This document shows positions 11,069 to 20,560 of a DNA stretch of 64,000 bases, piece by piece. The notes under the pieces are model-generated. The model saw only the letters and a list, made by a program, of their open reading frames with translations, was not told the origin of the DNA and searched no databases. Origin of the DNA: Sphingomonas sp. LT1P40 (GTDB lineage Bacteria > Pseudomonadota > Alphaproteobacteria > Sphingomonadales > Sphingomonadaceae); NCBI RefSeq assembly GCF_036663835.1, contig NZ_JAXOJT010000002.1, forward strand, positions 248,001 through 312,000, in the 5' to 3' direction. The position numbers were made by a program, and so were the translations under genes. Numbering within the stretch: position 1 is the stretch's first letter; each line of letters opens with the position of its first letter.

Positions 11069-11995
11069 TTAAGCGCCCGTGGCATTCGCCGCCGGTTCGG
11101 GTGCGGCCTCGACCGGCGGTGGCGCCGGATTGGCCGCGCGCGACGGCGACGTCGCCGGTAGACGCCGCGCCTGCGGGGTCGCCGATGCGCGCGGGGCGGG
11201 CACAGCCACCGCCGGTGTCGCAGACGCGCCCGCAGTTCCGCGTGCCATCAGCGCCTCGGCACTGATCGGCACATCCATCAGCGCGATCCCCGCCGGACCC
11301 AGTGCCGCCACGTTCGATCCGTTGACCGTTACCTGCAGCGCTTCGGGGCGCCCGATATTGATCATCGGGCCGTTCGCATTGGCCGGCACGTCATAGCGTT
11401 CGCCCGGTGCCATTTCCTTTTCGAACAACCGCGCGCCCCCGGCATCATAGATCCGCAGCCACACTGGTTCGGTCGCAATCAGCGTGACCTGACCGCCCGC
11501 GGCGGGCGCCGGCGTGGGGGTCGGTTCAACGACCGCCGATGCGGTGGCGGTCGGCTCCGGCACGGGTTCGCCGCTGCTGCGGAACAGGTCGGTGCCGTAC
11601 CACAGGCCCACACCGACCAGCAGCAGGACCGCGATCGCCGCCCCGGCCCAGGCCAGCACGCCCGGCGGTTCGCGCACCGGATCGGTCGGATCATAGCTTT
11701 CATAGACCTCGCGCGCGGCAAAGGTTTCGGAGGTTTCGGCGCGCAATTCCTGCGCCAGTGCGACTTCGTCCGCACCGACCGCGCGGGCATAGGCCTTGAC
11801 GAAGCCGATCGCATAAGTGGGCGACGGGAGCCCCGAATAGTCCCCGGCCTCGATCGCCTGCAAATGACGCAACGGCACGCGCGTGCGCGTGGCGATATCG
11901 GCCAGCTCCATGCCCTGCGCCAGCCGCGTATCGCGCAGCTTTTCCCCGACCTTCACCGGGAATAGCGTGGGGTTTTCGCTGCGTTCGCCGTCCAT
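11069..11995 (-). CDS. RodZ-like helix-turn-helix/DUF4115 membrane protein
   Basis: The 308-residue protein has an Xre-type helix-turn-helix at about 16-75 (VGEKLRDTRLAQGMELADIA), one membrane helix at about 113-133, a P/T/A-rich linker, a DUF4115-like beta domain (about 165-240; VTLIATEPVWLRIYDAGG), and a P/A-rich tail. This is the RodZ architecture: a cytoplasmic HTH that binds MreB, with a periplasmic C-terminal part, in cell-shape control. It lies between cpoB (downstream, 53-bp gap after its stop) and ptsP. Whether it is the true RodZ of the organism cannot be told from sequence alone. Confidence 0.8.
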   Translation of the reverse strand: MDGERSENPTLFPVKVGEKLRDTRLAQGMELADIATRTRVPLRHLQAIEAGDYSGLPSPTYAIGFVKAYARAVGADEVALAQELRAETSETFAAREVYESYDPTDPVREPPGVLAWAGAAIAVLLLVGVGLWYGTDLFRSSGEPVPEPTATASAVVEPTPTPAPAAGGQVTLIATEPVWLRIYDAGGARLFEKEMAPGERYDVPANANGPMINIGRPEALQVTVNGSNVAALGPAGIALMDVPISAEALMARGTAGASATPAVAVPAPRASATPQARRLPATSPSRAANPAPPPVEAAPEPAANATGA

Positions 11996-12131
11996 TCAGT
12001 CGCTCCGGTCGCTTCGGGGGGGTGAAGCCGCGCTGCGGTGTCCCCTGTCCTTAATGCCCTGTCAACGCTGGCACACCCCAAAATGCCCGTGAAATCGGCC
12101 ATTTCATCACACAAATCGGTGAAACAGGCCG

Positions 12132-14411
12132 TCAGGCGAGCTCGACGCCATTTTCGTTCGCCCAGTCCAGCAAGGCAGCACGCATGTCCTTGGGCGGATG
12201 CGTCAGCAATTCGGTCATGACACCGCTCAGCTTCGTTCGATCCAGCGAGCGCACCATCGCCTTGATCGGGCCGACGGCGGCGGGCGTGATCGACAGCCGG
12301 TCGATGCCCAGCCCGATCAGCGCCATCGCCTCCAGCGGGCGACCGCCCATCTCACCGCATACCGCGATCGGCACGCCCGCCGCGTGCGATTCGGCGGTCA
12401 CGCGACGCAGGAAACGCAGGATCGACGGACTCAGCCAGTCGTAGCGCACCGCCAATTTGGGGTGCGCACGATCGGCGGCGAACAGGAATTGCGTCAGGTC
12501 GTTGGTGCCGATCGACAGGAAATCGACATTGGGCAGCAGGATGTCTAGCACTTCGGCCAGCGCCGGCACCTCCAGCATCGCGCCATAGCGGATGTGCAGC
12601 GGCAATTTATGCCCGCGTGCCTCCAGCCACGCACGCTGACTCTCGAACAGCGCGCGCGCCTCGTCGAATTCCCATGGCTCCGACACCATCGGGAACATGA
12701 CGTTGAGCGTCTTTCCGACCGCCGCCTCCAGCAAGGCGCGGGCCTGCACTTTCATCAGCCCTTCGCGGTCGAGCGCGAGGCGCAGCGCGCGCCAGCCCAT
12801 CGCCGGATTTTCCTCGTCGCCATTCTCGTCATGGTCGAGATAGGGCAGCGCCTTGTCCCCGCCGATATCGACTGTGCGGAACACCACCGGGCGCTCGCCC
12901 GCCGCCTCCAGGACATCCTTGTACAGCCGCCGCTGGCTTTCGCGCTGCGGCAAGGTGGCGGAGACGAGAAACTGGAATTCGGTGCGGAACAGCCCGATCC
13001 CGTCGGCGCCGGTCAGGTCGAGCGCTGCCACGTCGTCCCGCAGCCCGGCATTGACCATCACCGTCACGCGGTGCCCGTCGGTGGTGACCGGCAATTCGTT
13101 CTTGAGCGCCGCGAACACCGCGCGGCGTTTCTGCGTAATCAGATATTTGGCGTCGAACGCCTCGTCCATCGCACCGGTCGGGCGGATCACCAGCGAGCCT
13201 TCGGTGCCATCGACGAGCAAGCGATCACCCTCGGCGATTAGGCGGCGGATATCCTTGACCCGGCCCAGCACCGGCACCCCCATCGCCCGCGCGACGATGG
13301 TGACGTGCGCGGTCAGCGACCCTTCCTCGAGCACCACGCCCTTCAACCGACGGCGGTCATATTCGAGCAGTTCGGCGGGGCCGAGGTTGCGCGCGATCAG
13401 GATCGAATCCTGCCGCAACCCCATCTGTGCCGCCGTGCCGAGCTGGCCGGAAACGATGCGCAGCAGCCGGTTGGACAGGTCCTCCAGATCGTGCATGCGG
13501 TCGCGCAGCAACGGATCGTCGATCTGCCGCATGCGCATCCGCGTGCGCTGTTGCACGCGCTCGATTGCCGCTTCCGCCGTCAGGCCGCTATCGATCGCTT
13601 CGTTGATGCGGCGACCCCAGCCTTCGTCATAGGCGAACATCTTGTAGGTCTCGAGCACCTCGTCATGCTCGCCCGCCGCGCCGAAATCGGCCTGGCTGGT
13701 CATGCGGTCGATCTGCTCGCGCATCTTGTCGAACGCGGCATAGACGCGGTGGCGCTCGGCCTCGGTATCTTCCGCGACGGTATGTTCGATGGTGATGCGC
13801 GGCTGGTGGAACACGGCAGCGCCCGCCGCCATCCCCTCGACCAGTTTGAACCCGCTCACGCGCGCGGTCGCGGTCGATTGCGGGCGGGTGGATCCGCCGC
13901 CGCCCGCTTCGTCGACCAAACCGGCATTGGCGATCAGCTCGCTCAGCACCATCGCCACGGTCTGCAACGCCTCGATCTCGACCTCTTCATAGCGGCGCGG
14001 ATCGGCGTGCTGCACCGTCAGCACGCCCACCGCGCGCTCCTTGCGGATGATCGGCACCCCGGCGAAGCTGTGATATTTGTCCTCGCCCGTCTCCGGCCGA
14101 TAGGCGAAGTCAGGATGGCTCGCCGCCTCATCGAGGTTGAGCGTCTCGACATTCTTGGCGATCATGCCGGTCAGGCCCTCGCCCAGCGCCAGCTTGGTGA
14201 CGTGCACGGCCTCTTGCGCCAGCCCGCGCGTCGCATAGAGCTCCAGTACGCCCTCCCGCAGCAGATAGATCGAGCAGACCTCGCTATCCAGCGCCTCGCC
14301 GATGATGTTGACGACCGAATTGAGCTTGCCCTGTGCCGCTGCGCGCGACGCCATCACGTCGTGCAACCGGGTCAGGATCTCACGGGCGGAGGCGGCGGCG
14401 GAAAGTGGCAT
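12132..14411 (-). CDS. ptsP: Phosphoenolpyruvate-protein phosphotransferase PtsP (EI-Ntr)
   Basis: PtsP is the first enzyme of the nitrogen-related PTS; it takes phosphate from PEP and passes it to NPr, which feeds a regulatory rather than a sugar-transport chain. The 759 residues comprise an N-terminal GAF domain (about 15-165), a linker, the HPr-binding/phosphohistidine domain with His369 in LTAHVTIVARAMGVPVLG, and the PEP-binding barrel with FLSIGTNDLTQFLFAADR and the CGEMGG cysteine. The GAF domain distinguishes it from the sugar-type PtsI. In E. coli it senses glutamine or alpha-ketoglutarate; that is not shown here. No NPr gene is adjacent. Confidence 0.95.
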   Translation of the reverse strand: MPLSAAASAREILTRLHDVMASRAAAQGKLNSVVNIIGEALDSEVCSIYLLREGVLELYATRGLAQEAVHVTKLALGEGLTGMIAKNVETLNLDEAASHPDFAYRPETGEDKYHSFAGVPIIRKERAVGVLTVQHADPRRYEEVEIEALQTVAMVLSELIANAGLVDEAGGGGSTRPQSTATARVSGFKLVEGMAAGAAVFHQPRITIEHTVAEDTEAERHRVYAAFDKMREQIDRMTSQADFGAAGEHDEVLETYKMFAYDEGWGRRINEAIDSGLTAEAAIERVQQRTRMRMRQIDDPLLRDRMHDLEDLSNRLLRIVSGQLGTAAQMGLRQDSILIARNLGPAELLEYDRRRLKGVVLEEGSLTAHVTIVARAMGVPVLGRVKDIRRLIAEGDRLLVDGTEGSLVIRPTGAMDEAFDAKYLITQKRRAVFAALKNELPVTTDGHRVTVMVNAGLRDDVAALDLTGADGIGLFRTEFQFLVSATLPQRESQRRLYKDVLEAAGERPVVFRTVDIGGDKALPYLDHDENGDEENPAMGWRALRLALDREGLMKVQARALLEAAVGKTLNVMFPMVSEPWEFDEARALFESQRAWLEARGHKLPLHIRYGAMLEVPALAEVLDILLPNVDFLSIGTNDLTQFLFAADRAHPKLAVRYDWLSPSILRFLRRVTAESHAAGVPIAVCGEMGGRPLEAMALIGLGIDRLSITPAAVGPIKAMVRSLDRTKLSGVMTELLTHPPKDMRAALLDWANENGVELA

Positions 14412-14478
14412 AAGGAAGCGCTATCAGATCGATGCGAATGCGCCAACAAAAGCGCGGCAAAAACCCCGATTTTCAGCC

Positions 14479-15180
14479 CTATCGCGCGGCGAGCGCGGTG
14501 CGGCCGCCGGTGACGGTCGCGGCGGTCACGAAAATGCTGCTGTCATAGGCCAGGCGCGGCGCGACCGGCACGCCCGACCGCCACGCCGCCAGTTCGGCGC
14601 GATAGCTGTCATAGCGTGCGTAGAAATCGGCAAAGGGCCGGTCGACCTGCGCCAGCGCCATCGTTGAGAATGCTGCAAACTCCCCGGGAGGGAGCGCCGC
14701 CGCCGCATGCAACAACGGTGCCGTCGTCGCACAGAAGCGCGCCAGCACCGGCGGCTGCGCGAAGTAATTGTAGAGCCGCGTCATCGCCGGGTCGAACGCG
14801 GCATTGTCGCCATGCTCGGCAATCAGCGCGCGATGCGCCGTCGTCAGCGCCTTGCGGTGGACCGCCAGCACGCGGTTATAAGCGGGGGCGAGCGACCCGT
14901 CCGGACAGTTGAGTGCCGCCACGTTGAATGCGGCGCGCAGATGCCACAACGCGCCTGCGGCTGAGATGGCGCGGTTTGGCGTCGCATAGCTTCCGTCCGC
15001 CAGCCGTGCGGGGATGGTCAGGCCGCTCGCTGCGCGATCGGGCGGCACGGGCGCGGGCGCAATCGCCATTGGCAGGGGAGGCGCGGGGGCCGGTGCCGCG
15101 ACCCGTTCCGGACCGGCACAGGCCGTGGCAAGCGCGACGAACGGCAGCAACAGGGATACGCGAAACATTGCGGCACTCAA
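14479..15180 (-). CDS. Putative lipoprotein of unknown function
   Basis: The 233-residue protein has a hydrophobic signal and the lipobox LATAC with Cys21 as lipidation site. A stretch rich in A and P follows, then a helical domain with two Cys residues in NCPDG and FCATT. I do not recognise a named family. It is upstream of ptsP on the same strand and divergent from gltX. A later start at Met5 is possible. Confidence 0.65.
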   Translation of the reverse strand: MSAAMFRVSLLLPFVALATACAGPERVAAPAPAPPLPMAIAPAPVPPDRAASGLTIPARLADGSYATPNRAISAAGALWHLRAAFNVAALNCPDGSLAPAYNRVLAVHRKALTTAHRALIAEHGDNAAFDPAMTRLYNYFAQPPVLARFCATTAPLLHAAAALPPGEFAAFSTMALAQVDRPFADFYARYDSYRAELAAWRSGVPVAPRLAYDSSIFVTAATVTGGRTALAAR

Positions 15181-15261
15181 TCAGGGGCAGATCAATTTCG
15201 CGTTAATCGTGCGCCGAACCGCACGATTTCGCATCGCGACGAAATCCGCTAGCGCAGCGCC

Positions 15262-16590
15262 ATGTCCGTCATCACCCGTTTCGCCCCCAGCCCCACCGGC
15301 ACGCTGCACATCGGCAATATCCGCACTGCGCTTCACAACTGGATGTGGGCGCGTAAGCAGGGCGGGCGCTTCCTGCTGCGCATCGACGATACCGATGCCG
15401 AGCGTTCGCGCGAAAGCTATGTCGATGCGATTCGCGCCGATCTCGACTGGCTCGGCCTGTCGCCCGATGGCGAAGCGCGACAGTCGCAGCGGTTCGATCT
15501 GTATCAGCGTTGTTTCGACGATCTGGTCGCCGCGGGCCGCATTTATCCGGCCTATGAGACGCAGCAGGAACTCGATCTCAAGCGCAAAATCCTGCTCGGG
15601 CGCAGTCTTCCGCCGATCTACGACCGCGCCGCGCTCGCCCTGACCGATGCCGAACGCGGTCAGCTCGAATCGGATGGCGTAGCACCGCACTGGCGCTTTC
15701 GCCTAAATCATGACGCAGCGATCGAGTGGACCGACCTGGTTCGCGGGCCGCAGCGGTTCGACCCGAAGACGATGAGCGATCCGGTGATCCGCCGTGACGA
15801 TGGCTCGTGGCTCTATCTCCTCCCGTCGGTGATCGACGATATCGACATGGCCATCACCCATGTCGTGCGCGGCGAGGATCATGTCTCGAACACCGCGACC
15901 CAGTTGCAAATGTTCGCAGCGCTGGGCGCGACACCGCCGGTGTTCGCGCATGAGGCGTTGCTGACCGGCAGCGAGGGGAAGCTGTCGAAGCGACTCGGCT
16001 CGCTAGGCGTCGATCATTTCCGCGACGCTGGGATCGAGCCGCAGGCGATTGTAGCGTTGCTCGCGCGCCTTGGCACCAGCGACCCGGTGGAGGCGGAACG
16101 CGAGGTCGCGTCGCTGCTGACCAGTTTCGACTTTGCGCGCTTCGGTCGTGCGCCGGCCCGCTTCGACGAGGTCGAGCTGGCCCAGCTCAACGCGCGCATC
16201 GTTCACCAGCTGGATTATGCCGCCGTCGCCGCCCGCATTCCTGCGGGAATGGACGAGGCGGGCTGGCTGGCGATCCGCCCCAACCTCCCGACCGTCGCCG
16301 AAGCGGCGGACTGGTGGGCCGTGGTGGAGGGCGCGGTCGCCGCGACGCCCGACGCGGAAGACGTTGATTTCCTGCGCAGCGCCGCCGAAATCGCAGGGCA
16401 GATCGACTGGTCTGCGGACCCGTGGCACGCGCTTACCGCTGCATTGAAGGACGCGACCGGGCGCAAGGGCAGGGCGCTGTTCCTGCCGCTCCGCCGCGCG
16501 CTTACCGGGCGCGATCATGGGCCGGACATGGCCGCACTCCTTCCCCTGATCGGCCGGGCGCGCACGCTCGAACGGCTGGTTATCGTTTGA
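15262..16590 (+). CDS. gltX: Glutamate-tRNA ligase (GltX family)
   Basis: This class I aminoacyl-tRNA synthetase charges tRNA with glutamate. The 442-residue protein has FAPSPTGTLHIGN (HIGH motif as HIGN, 16-19), DDTD (42-45), the VVRGEDHVSNTATQ region, and KLSKR (240-244) as the KMSKS loop. It is shorter than a typical GluRS (about 470-490). Many alphaproteobacteria carry two GltX paralogues, and the short form with HIGN could favour tRNA-Gln mischarging; that is inference. It lies alone, divergent from the lipoprotein gene, with a long palindrome right behind its stop. Confidence 0.93.
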   Translation: MSVITRFAPSPTGTLHIGNIRTALHNWMWARKQGGRFLLRIDDTDAERSRESYVDAIRADLDWLGLSPDGEARQSQRFDLYQRCFDDLVAAGRIYPAYETQQELDLKRKILLGRSLPPIYDRAALALTDAERGQLESDGVAPHWRFRLNHDAAIEWTDLVRGPQRFDPKTMSDPVIRRDDGSWLYLLPSVIDDIDMAITHVVRGEDHVSNTATQLQMFAALGATPPVFAHEALLTGSEGKLSKRLGSLGVDHFRDAGIEPQAIVALLARLGTSDPVEAEREVASLLTSFDFARFGRAPARFDEVELAQLNARIVHQLDYAAVAARIPAGMDEAGWLAIRPNLPTVAEAADWWAVVEGAVAATPDAEDVDFLRSAAEIAGQIDWSADPWHALTAALKDATGRKGRALFLPLRRALTGRDHGPDMAALLPLIGRARTLERLVIV

Positions 16591-16597
16591 GAGGGCG

Positions 16598-16706
16598 GCA
16601 CCGGCCCGCTCCCCCACCCGGCCACCCACAGCGTATAATCGAATGGGTGGCCGGGTGGGGGAGCGGGCCGGTGCGGTGAAATGCGTTCAGCGCATTTTCA
16701 AACAAC
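16598..16706. repeat. Nested palindromic intergenic element, copy 1 (partial)
   Basis: A perfect 31-bp inverted repeat (arms 16598-16628 and 16644-16674, beginning GCACCGGCCCGCTCCCCCAC) has a 15-base loop. To its right is a small hairpin AAATGCG/CGCATTT (16679-16697), then TCAAACA. The same order (large hairpin, small hairpin, CAAACA) is seen in the element at 28318-28470, and the reverse complement of this loop shares ATACGCTG with the loop of that copy, so the copies are in opposite orientation. The left outer part is missing here because the element abuts the gltX stop. It may also terminate gltX. Confidence 0.8.
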
Positions 16707-16726
16707 CCGTCCTGATCCAAAACCAT

Positions 16727-16755
16727 TTGGCCAGTTGCATGCGATGGTGTATCAT
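16727..16755 (+). promoter_or_regulatory. Probable promoter of the TonB-like gene
   Basis: TTGGCC (16727-16732) and TATCAT (16750-16755) are 17 bases apart and about 40 bases upstream of the ATG at 16797, just outside the palindromic element. AAGGAGAG precedes the ATG. Assignment is by motif and spacing only. Confidence 0.4.
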
Positions 16756-16796
16756 CACTTCATCCCGGCAGTGATCGGGTATGAAGGAGAGCAGCC

Positions 16797-17462
16797 ATGA
16801 CCGTAAATCGCTACCGCCCCACGGCATCGCGTCCGGCCGGCGTCGCCGCATCGCTGATCGTCATCGGCTTCGTCGGCTCCGGATTGATGCTGGTCGGGCC
16901 GAAAATCGCGCCCGACATGTTCGATCCGCCGATTGTCATCGAGACGATCGCGATCCCCGAACCCCCACCCCCCGAACCCCAACCCAAGCCTGTCGAGAAG
17001 CGCATCGAGCAACGCACGCCGCCGATCCACCAGCCCGATCCCATCGTCATCACCCCGCCGACGCCGCGCGGCCCCGCCACCACCAGCGAACCCGTCCGGC
17101 TGTATCCCGATCCGCCAGCCGGGCCGACCGGCCTCACCGGCGGTGGCGTCACGCTGGATCCGCCGCGCGCGCCCGTCCTCACCGGCGCAGCCTATGACCA
17201 GCGCTATGCCGACGCGCTCCAGCCACCCTATCCCGCGTCCGAAATTCGCGCGCAGACCGAGGGCAGCGTGAGCTTGCGTGTCCTCATCGGCGTCGATGGC
17301 CGGGTCAAGGCGATCGAGATCCTGCGCAGCCCCAGCGACGGCCTGTCCAAAGCGACGCGCCGCCATGCGCTGGCCAAATGGCGCTTCAAACCCGCGACGC
17401 GCGACGGCATCCCGGTCGAGAGCTGGAAATCGATGACGCTGCGTTTCCAGATCATCGAGTAA
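16797..17462 (+). CDS. TonB-family energy transducer protein
   Basis: The 221-residue protein has an N-terminal membrane anchor (about 16-34), a proline-rich periplasmic stretch (PEPPPPEPQPKPVEKR), and a C-terminal TonB-type domain (about 135-221) containing YPASEIRAQTEGSVSLRVLI and ALAKWRFKPATRDG. Such proteins couple the proton-motive force, through ExbB/ExbD, to outer-membrane TonB-dependent receptors. No exbBD is adjacent. It starts a run of plus-strand genes; the gap to the next gene is 36 bp. It could serve the Oar-like receptor at 52-55 kb, but nothing in the sequence proves that. Confidence 0.85.
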   Translation: MTVNRYRPTASRPAGVAASLIVIGFVGSGLMLVGPKIAPDMFDPPIVIETIAIPEPPPPEPQPKPVEKRIEQRTPPIHQPDPIVITPPTPRGPATTSEPVRLYPDPPAGPTGLTGGGVTLDPPRAPVLTGAAYDQRYADALQPPYPASEIRAQTEGSVSLRVLIGVDGRVKAIEILRSPSDGLSKATRRHALAKWRFKPATRDGIPVESWKSMTLRFQIIE

Positions 17463-17498
17463 CAACACTGGTCCCGACCGGCGCACTTCCCTATCTAT

Positions 17499-17861
17499 AT
17501 GCGCATGAGATTCATCAGGCGTGACAAGGATGTGCCGTCGGTCGGGCCGCTTACCGATCTGCGCAACGCGTTGCGGATCGAGCACCGCTATCAATTCTGG
17601 TTCCTGATCGCGGCTGCGGGCGTGACCGGCCTGATCCTGTTCGGCTTCTATCTCGATAGCTATTTCGAGAAGCCGTACAAACGCGAGATCGTTTACGTGC
17701 AGAACTGGCGCGCAGACCGCACGCTCCAGGAAATCATCGCTCAGCAAAAGATCGATCAGGCCGCGCGTGAAAAGCGTGAAGCGATCATCAAGGCGAAAAA
17801 GGAAAAGCGGCGGCAGGAGTTCAAGAAAGTCGACGACAGCCTGAAAGCCGTCGGCCTTTGA
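17499..17861 (+). CDS. Small single-pass membrane protein upstream of ribD
   Basis: The 120-residue protein has one membrane helix (about 33-53, FWFLIAAAGVTGLILFGFYL) and a highly charged, K/R/E-rich C-terminal helix (about 78-115) likely to form a coiled coil. I do not recognise a characterised family. Its stop codon overlaps the TTG start of ribD (TTGA), which suggests translational coupling to the riboflavin operon. Function is unknown. Confidence 0.75.
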   Translation: MRMRFIRRDKDVPSVGPLTDLRNALRIEHRYQFWFLIAAAGVTGLILFGFYLDSYFEKPYKREIVYVQNWRADRTLQEIIAQQKIDQAAREKREAIIKAKKEKRRQEFKKVDDSLKAVGL

Positions 17862-18820
17862 ACGACGCGCGCTGGATGGGTGCCGCGCTGGCGCTCGCCA
17901 CGCGCGGCAGGGGGCGAACGGCTCCCAATCCCAATGTCGGCTGCATCCTCGTCGCACAAGGCCGCGTCATCGGACGCGGCTGGACCCAGCCGGGCGGTCG
18001 CCCGCATGCCGAGGCGATGGCGCTGGCCGAAGCCGGTGAAGCGGCTCGCGGAGCCACCGCCTATGTCACGCTCGAACCCTGTGCACATGACTCGCCACGC
18101 GGTCCGGCCTGTGCCGAGTCGCTGATCGCCGCCGGTGTCGCCCGAGTCGTGATAGCGCTGACCGACCCCGATCCGCGTACCAACGGCGAAGGCATCGCCC
18201 GCCTCGGCGCCGCCGGGATCGAGGTCACGACCGGCATTGCCGAAACCGAAGCGCGGCGCAGCATGGCGGGATTCCTGACGCGTCAGTCGCTGCACCGCCC
18301 GCATGTCACCCTCAAGCTCGCCACCTCGCTCGACGGTTGCATCGCGCTGGCCAGTGGCGAAAGCCGCTGGATCACCGGTCCCGAATCGCGTGCCCACGCG
18401 CATCTCGAACGCGCGCGGCACGAAGCGATCCTCGTCGGTCGCGGCACGCTCGACGCCGACACGCCCCGCCTCAATGTGCGGCTCCCCGGCCTCGATGACC
18501 GCAGCCCCCGGCGTATTCTCCTGTCCACCGGCCCCGCCAATGGCTGGACGACAATCGCCGCACCCGCCGATATCGCCACCCTCGAAACCATCGACCACCT
18601 CCTGGTCGAGGGCGGCGCACAGACCGCTGCCGCCTTCCTCCGGGCCGACCTGGTCGACCGCCTGCTCCTCTACCGCGCGCCCGTCCTGCTCGGCGGGAAA
18701 CCCGGTCTTGCCGACCTTGGCCTCACCGACCTCGCCGACGCGCATCATCGCTGGCAGCGCACCGATACGCGCACGCTTGGCAGCGACACGCTCGAAGTCT
18801 ACGAGCGCGTCAGAAAGTAG
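17858..18820 (+). CDS. ribD: Bifunctional riboflavin deaminase/reductase RibD
   Basis: RibD deaminates the pyrimidine from GTP cyclohydrolase II and then reduces its ribose side chain, two early riboflavin steps. The 320-residue protein has an N-terminal deaminase domain with zinc ligands in HAE (50-52) and Cys75/Cys85, and a C-terminal reductase domain beginning near TLKLATSLDGCIALASGESRW. It begins with TTG at 17858 overlapping the upstream stop; position and the conserved NDARWMGAALALA start support this. The linker between zinc cysteines is one residue longer than in E. coli. First of four rib genes. Confidence 0.95.
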   Translation: MNDARWMGAALALATRGRGRTAPNPNVGCILVAQGRVIGRGWTQPGGRPHAEAMALAEAGEAARGATAYVTLEPCAHDSPRGPACAESLIAAGVARVVIALTDPDPRTNGEGIARLGAAGIEVTTGIAETEARRSMAGFLTRQSLHRPHVTLKLATSLDGCIALASGESRWITGPESRAHAHLERARHEAILVGRGTLDADTPRLNVRLPGLDDRSPRRILLSTGPANGWTTIAAPADIATLETIDHLLVEGGAQTAAAFLRADLVDRLLLYRAPVLLGGKPGLADLGLTDLADAHHRWQRTDTRTLGSDTLEVYERVRK

Positions 18821-18825
18821 GCCAA

Positions 18826-19434
18826 ATGTTCACCGGAATCGTCACCGACATCGGCACCATCGAAGCGACCGAGGATCGCGGCGATCTGCGCGCGCGTGTT
18901 GCTACTTCCTACGACACCGCCACCGTCGACCTCGGCGCATCGATCGCCTGTTCGGGCGTCTGCCTGACCGTCGTGGACAAGGCGCCGGGCTGGTTCGCGG
19001 TCGATGTCTCGCACGAAACCGTGTCCCGCACCGCCGCTCAGTGGACGCCGGGGCAAAAGCTCAACCTCGAACGCGCATTGCGGCTGGGCGAGGAACTCGG
19101 TGGTCATATCGTCACCGGCCATGTCGACGGCACCGGGACCGTGCTCGGCATCTGTCCGACGGGCGACTCGAAACGCATCGGCATTTCAGTTCCCGCCGCG
19201 CTCGCGCCGTTCATCGCTGCCAAGGGTTCGATCACCATCGACGGCGTCTCGCTGACGGTCAACGAAGTCGCCGATCAACCCGACGGCACCACCCATTTCG
19301 CCATCAACCTGATCCCGCACACCCAGGCCGTCACAACCCTTGGCGCGCTGGCGCAGGGTCAGGCCGTCAACCTCGAGATCGACGTGCTCGCACGCTATCT
19401 CCAACGCATGGAGGCCCATCGTGGCCAAAGCTGA
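18826..19434 (+). CDS. ribE: Riboflavin synthase, alpha subunit
   Basis: The enzyme converts two molecules of 6,7-dimethyl-8-ribityllumazine into riboflavin and the pyrimidine diamine. The 202-residue protein shows the two-fold internal repeat of the family: MFTGIVTDIGTI at the start, LNLERALRLGEELGGHIVTGHVDG in the middle, and SLTVNEV in the second barrel. It follows ribD with 5 bp between, and its end contains the ribosome site of ribBA. Confidence 0.96.
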   Translation: MFTGIVTDIGTIEATEDRGDLRARVATSYDTATVDLGASIACSGVCLTVVDKAPGWFAVDVSHETVSRTAAQWTPGQKLNLERALRLGEELGGHIVTGHVDGTGTVLGICPTGDSKRIGISVPAALAPFIAAKGSITIDGVSLTVNEVADQPDGTTHFAINLIPHTQAVTTLGALAQGQAVNLEIDVLARYLQRMEAHRGQS

Positions 19435-20560
19435 ACTAGCCCGTCTTCGCCACGGCTTCCTCTCGACGCCGGAAGAACTGATCGACGAAGCCCGCAACGG
19501 CCGCATGTTCATCCTGGTCGACGACGAAGACCGCGAGAATGAAGGCGACCTCATCATCCCGGCGCAAATGGCGACCCCCGACGCGATCGCGTTCATGGCC
19601 AAGCACGGTCGCGGGCTGATCTGCCTGGCCATGACCAAGGCGCGGATCGACAGCCTCGGGCTCGAACCGATGGCGCGCAAGAACGGCACCAGCATGGGCA
19701 CCGCCTTCACCGTCTCGATCGAGGCCAAGAAGGGCGTCACCACCGGTATCTCCGCCGCCGATCGCGCGCGCACGGTGGCTGTCGCAATCGACGCGATGAA
19801 CGGTCCCGACGACCTCGTCTCGCCCGGCCATGTCTTCCCGCTGGTCGCGCGCGACGGCGGCGTGCTGGTCCGCGCCGGCCATACCGAGGCGGCGGTCGAT
19901 GTCGCGCGCCTCGCCGGCCTCAACCCCTCCGGCGTGATCTGTGAGGTGATGAAGGACGACGGCACGATGGCGCGCCTCGACGACCTCGTCTCCTTCGCGC
20001 AATTGCACAATCTCAAGATCGGCACGATCCGCGACCTGATCGCCTATCGCCGCCGCTATGACCATCTGGTCGAGCGTCGCGCAGAAACGACCTTCACCAG
20101 TCGTTGGGGCGGCGAATGGCGCGTCATCACCTTCTGGAACAAGGCGGCCGGGACCGAACAGATCGCGCTGGTCAAGGGCCGCATCGACCCCGACAAGCCA
20201 ACCCTTGTCCGCATGCACGCGCTGTCACCCTTTGGCGATTTGTTCGGCGAAGAGGGCGAACGCGGCCGCATGCTCCAGCGCTCGATGGAAATCATCGCCG
20301 AAGAGGGCGCGGGCGTGGTCATCGTCATCAACAAGCCGCGGGCCGACGCCTTCACCACCGCAGTCGAGCGCAAGGCGGGCAAGCGCACCGAGGCGGATAT
20401 GGAGGAGCTGCGCGACTATGGCGTCGGCGCGATGATCCTCACCGACCTGGGCGTCGAGGAGATGGAGTTGCTGACCAACACGCATCACACGCTGGTCGGC
20501 CTCGACGGCTATGGCCTGTCGATCACCGGTGAGCGCGCCATCGACTTGGGCGAACGCTGA
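19421..20560 (+). CDS. ribB: DHBP synthase with degenerate GTP cyclohydrolase II-like domain (RibBA/RibBX type)
   Basis: The N-terminal half (about 1-205) is 3,4-dihydroxy-2-butanone-4-phosphate synthase, which makes the four-carbon unit for lumazine; the acidic loop [10 protein letters not shown] (34-43) is intact. The C-terminal half resembles GTP cyclohydrolase II, but the zinc motif (three Cys in CxxDxxxSxRCDCG-like sequence) is replaced by [19 protein letters not shown], with no cysteines. This half is therefore probably not catalytic. I chose the GTG at 19421, preceded by GGAGG six bases upstream; 379 residues. It overlaps ribE by 14 nt. A separate active ribA would be needed elsewhere. 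Confidence 0.92.
   Translation: MAKAELARLRHGFLSTPEELIDEARNGRMFILVDDEDRENEGDLIIPAQMATPDAIAFMAKHGRGLICLAMTKARIDSLGLEPMARKNGTSMGTAFTVSIEAKKGVTTGISAADRARTVAVAIDAMNGPDDLVSPGHVFPLVARDGGVLVRAGHTEAAVDVARLAGLNPSGVICEVMKDDGTMARLDDLVSFAQLHNLKIGTIRDLIAYRRRYDHLVERRAETTFTSRWGGEWRVITFWNKAAGTEQIALVKGRIDPDKPTLVRMHALSPFGDLFGEEGERGRMLQRSMEIIAEEGAGVVIVINKPRADAFTTAVERKAGKRTEADMEELRDYGVGAMILTDLGVEEMELLTNTHHTLVGLDGYGLSITGERAIDLGER

Noticed and set aside
12198-14513. Several long plus-strand frames across ptsP
   Set aside because: The minus-strand ptsP shows GAF, phosphohistidine and PEP-binding motifs. The opposite frames lack recognisable features.
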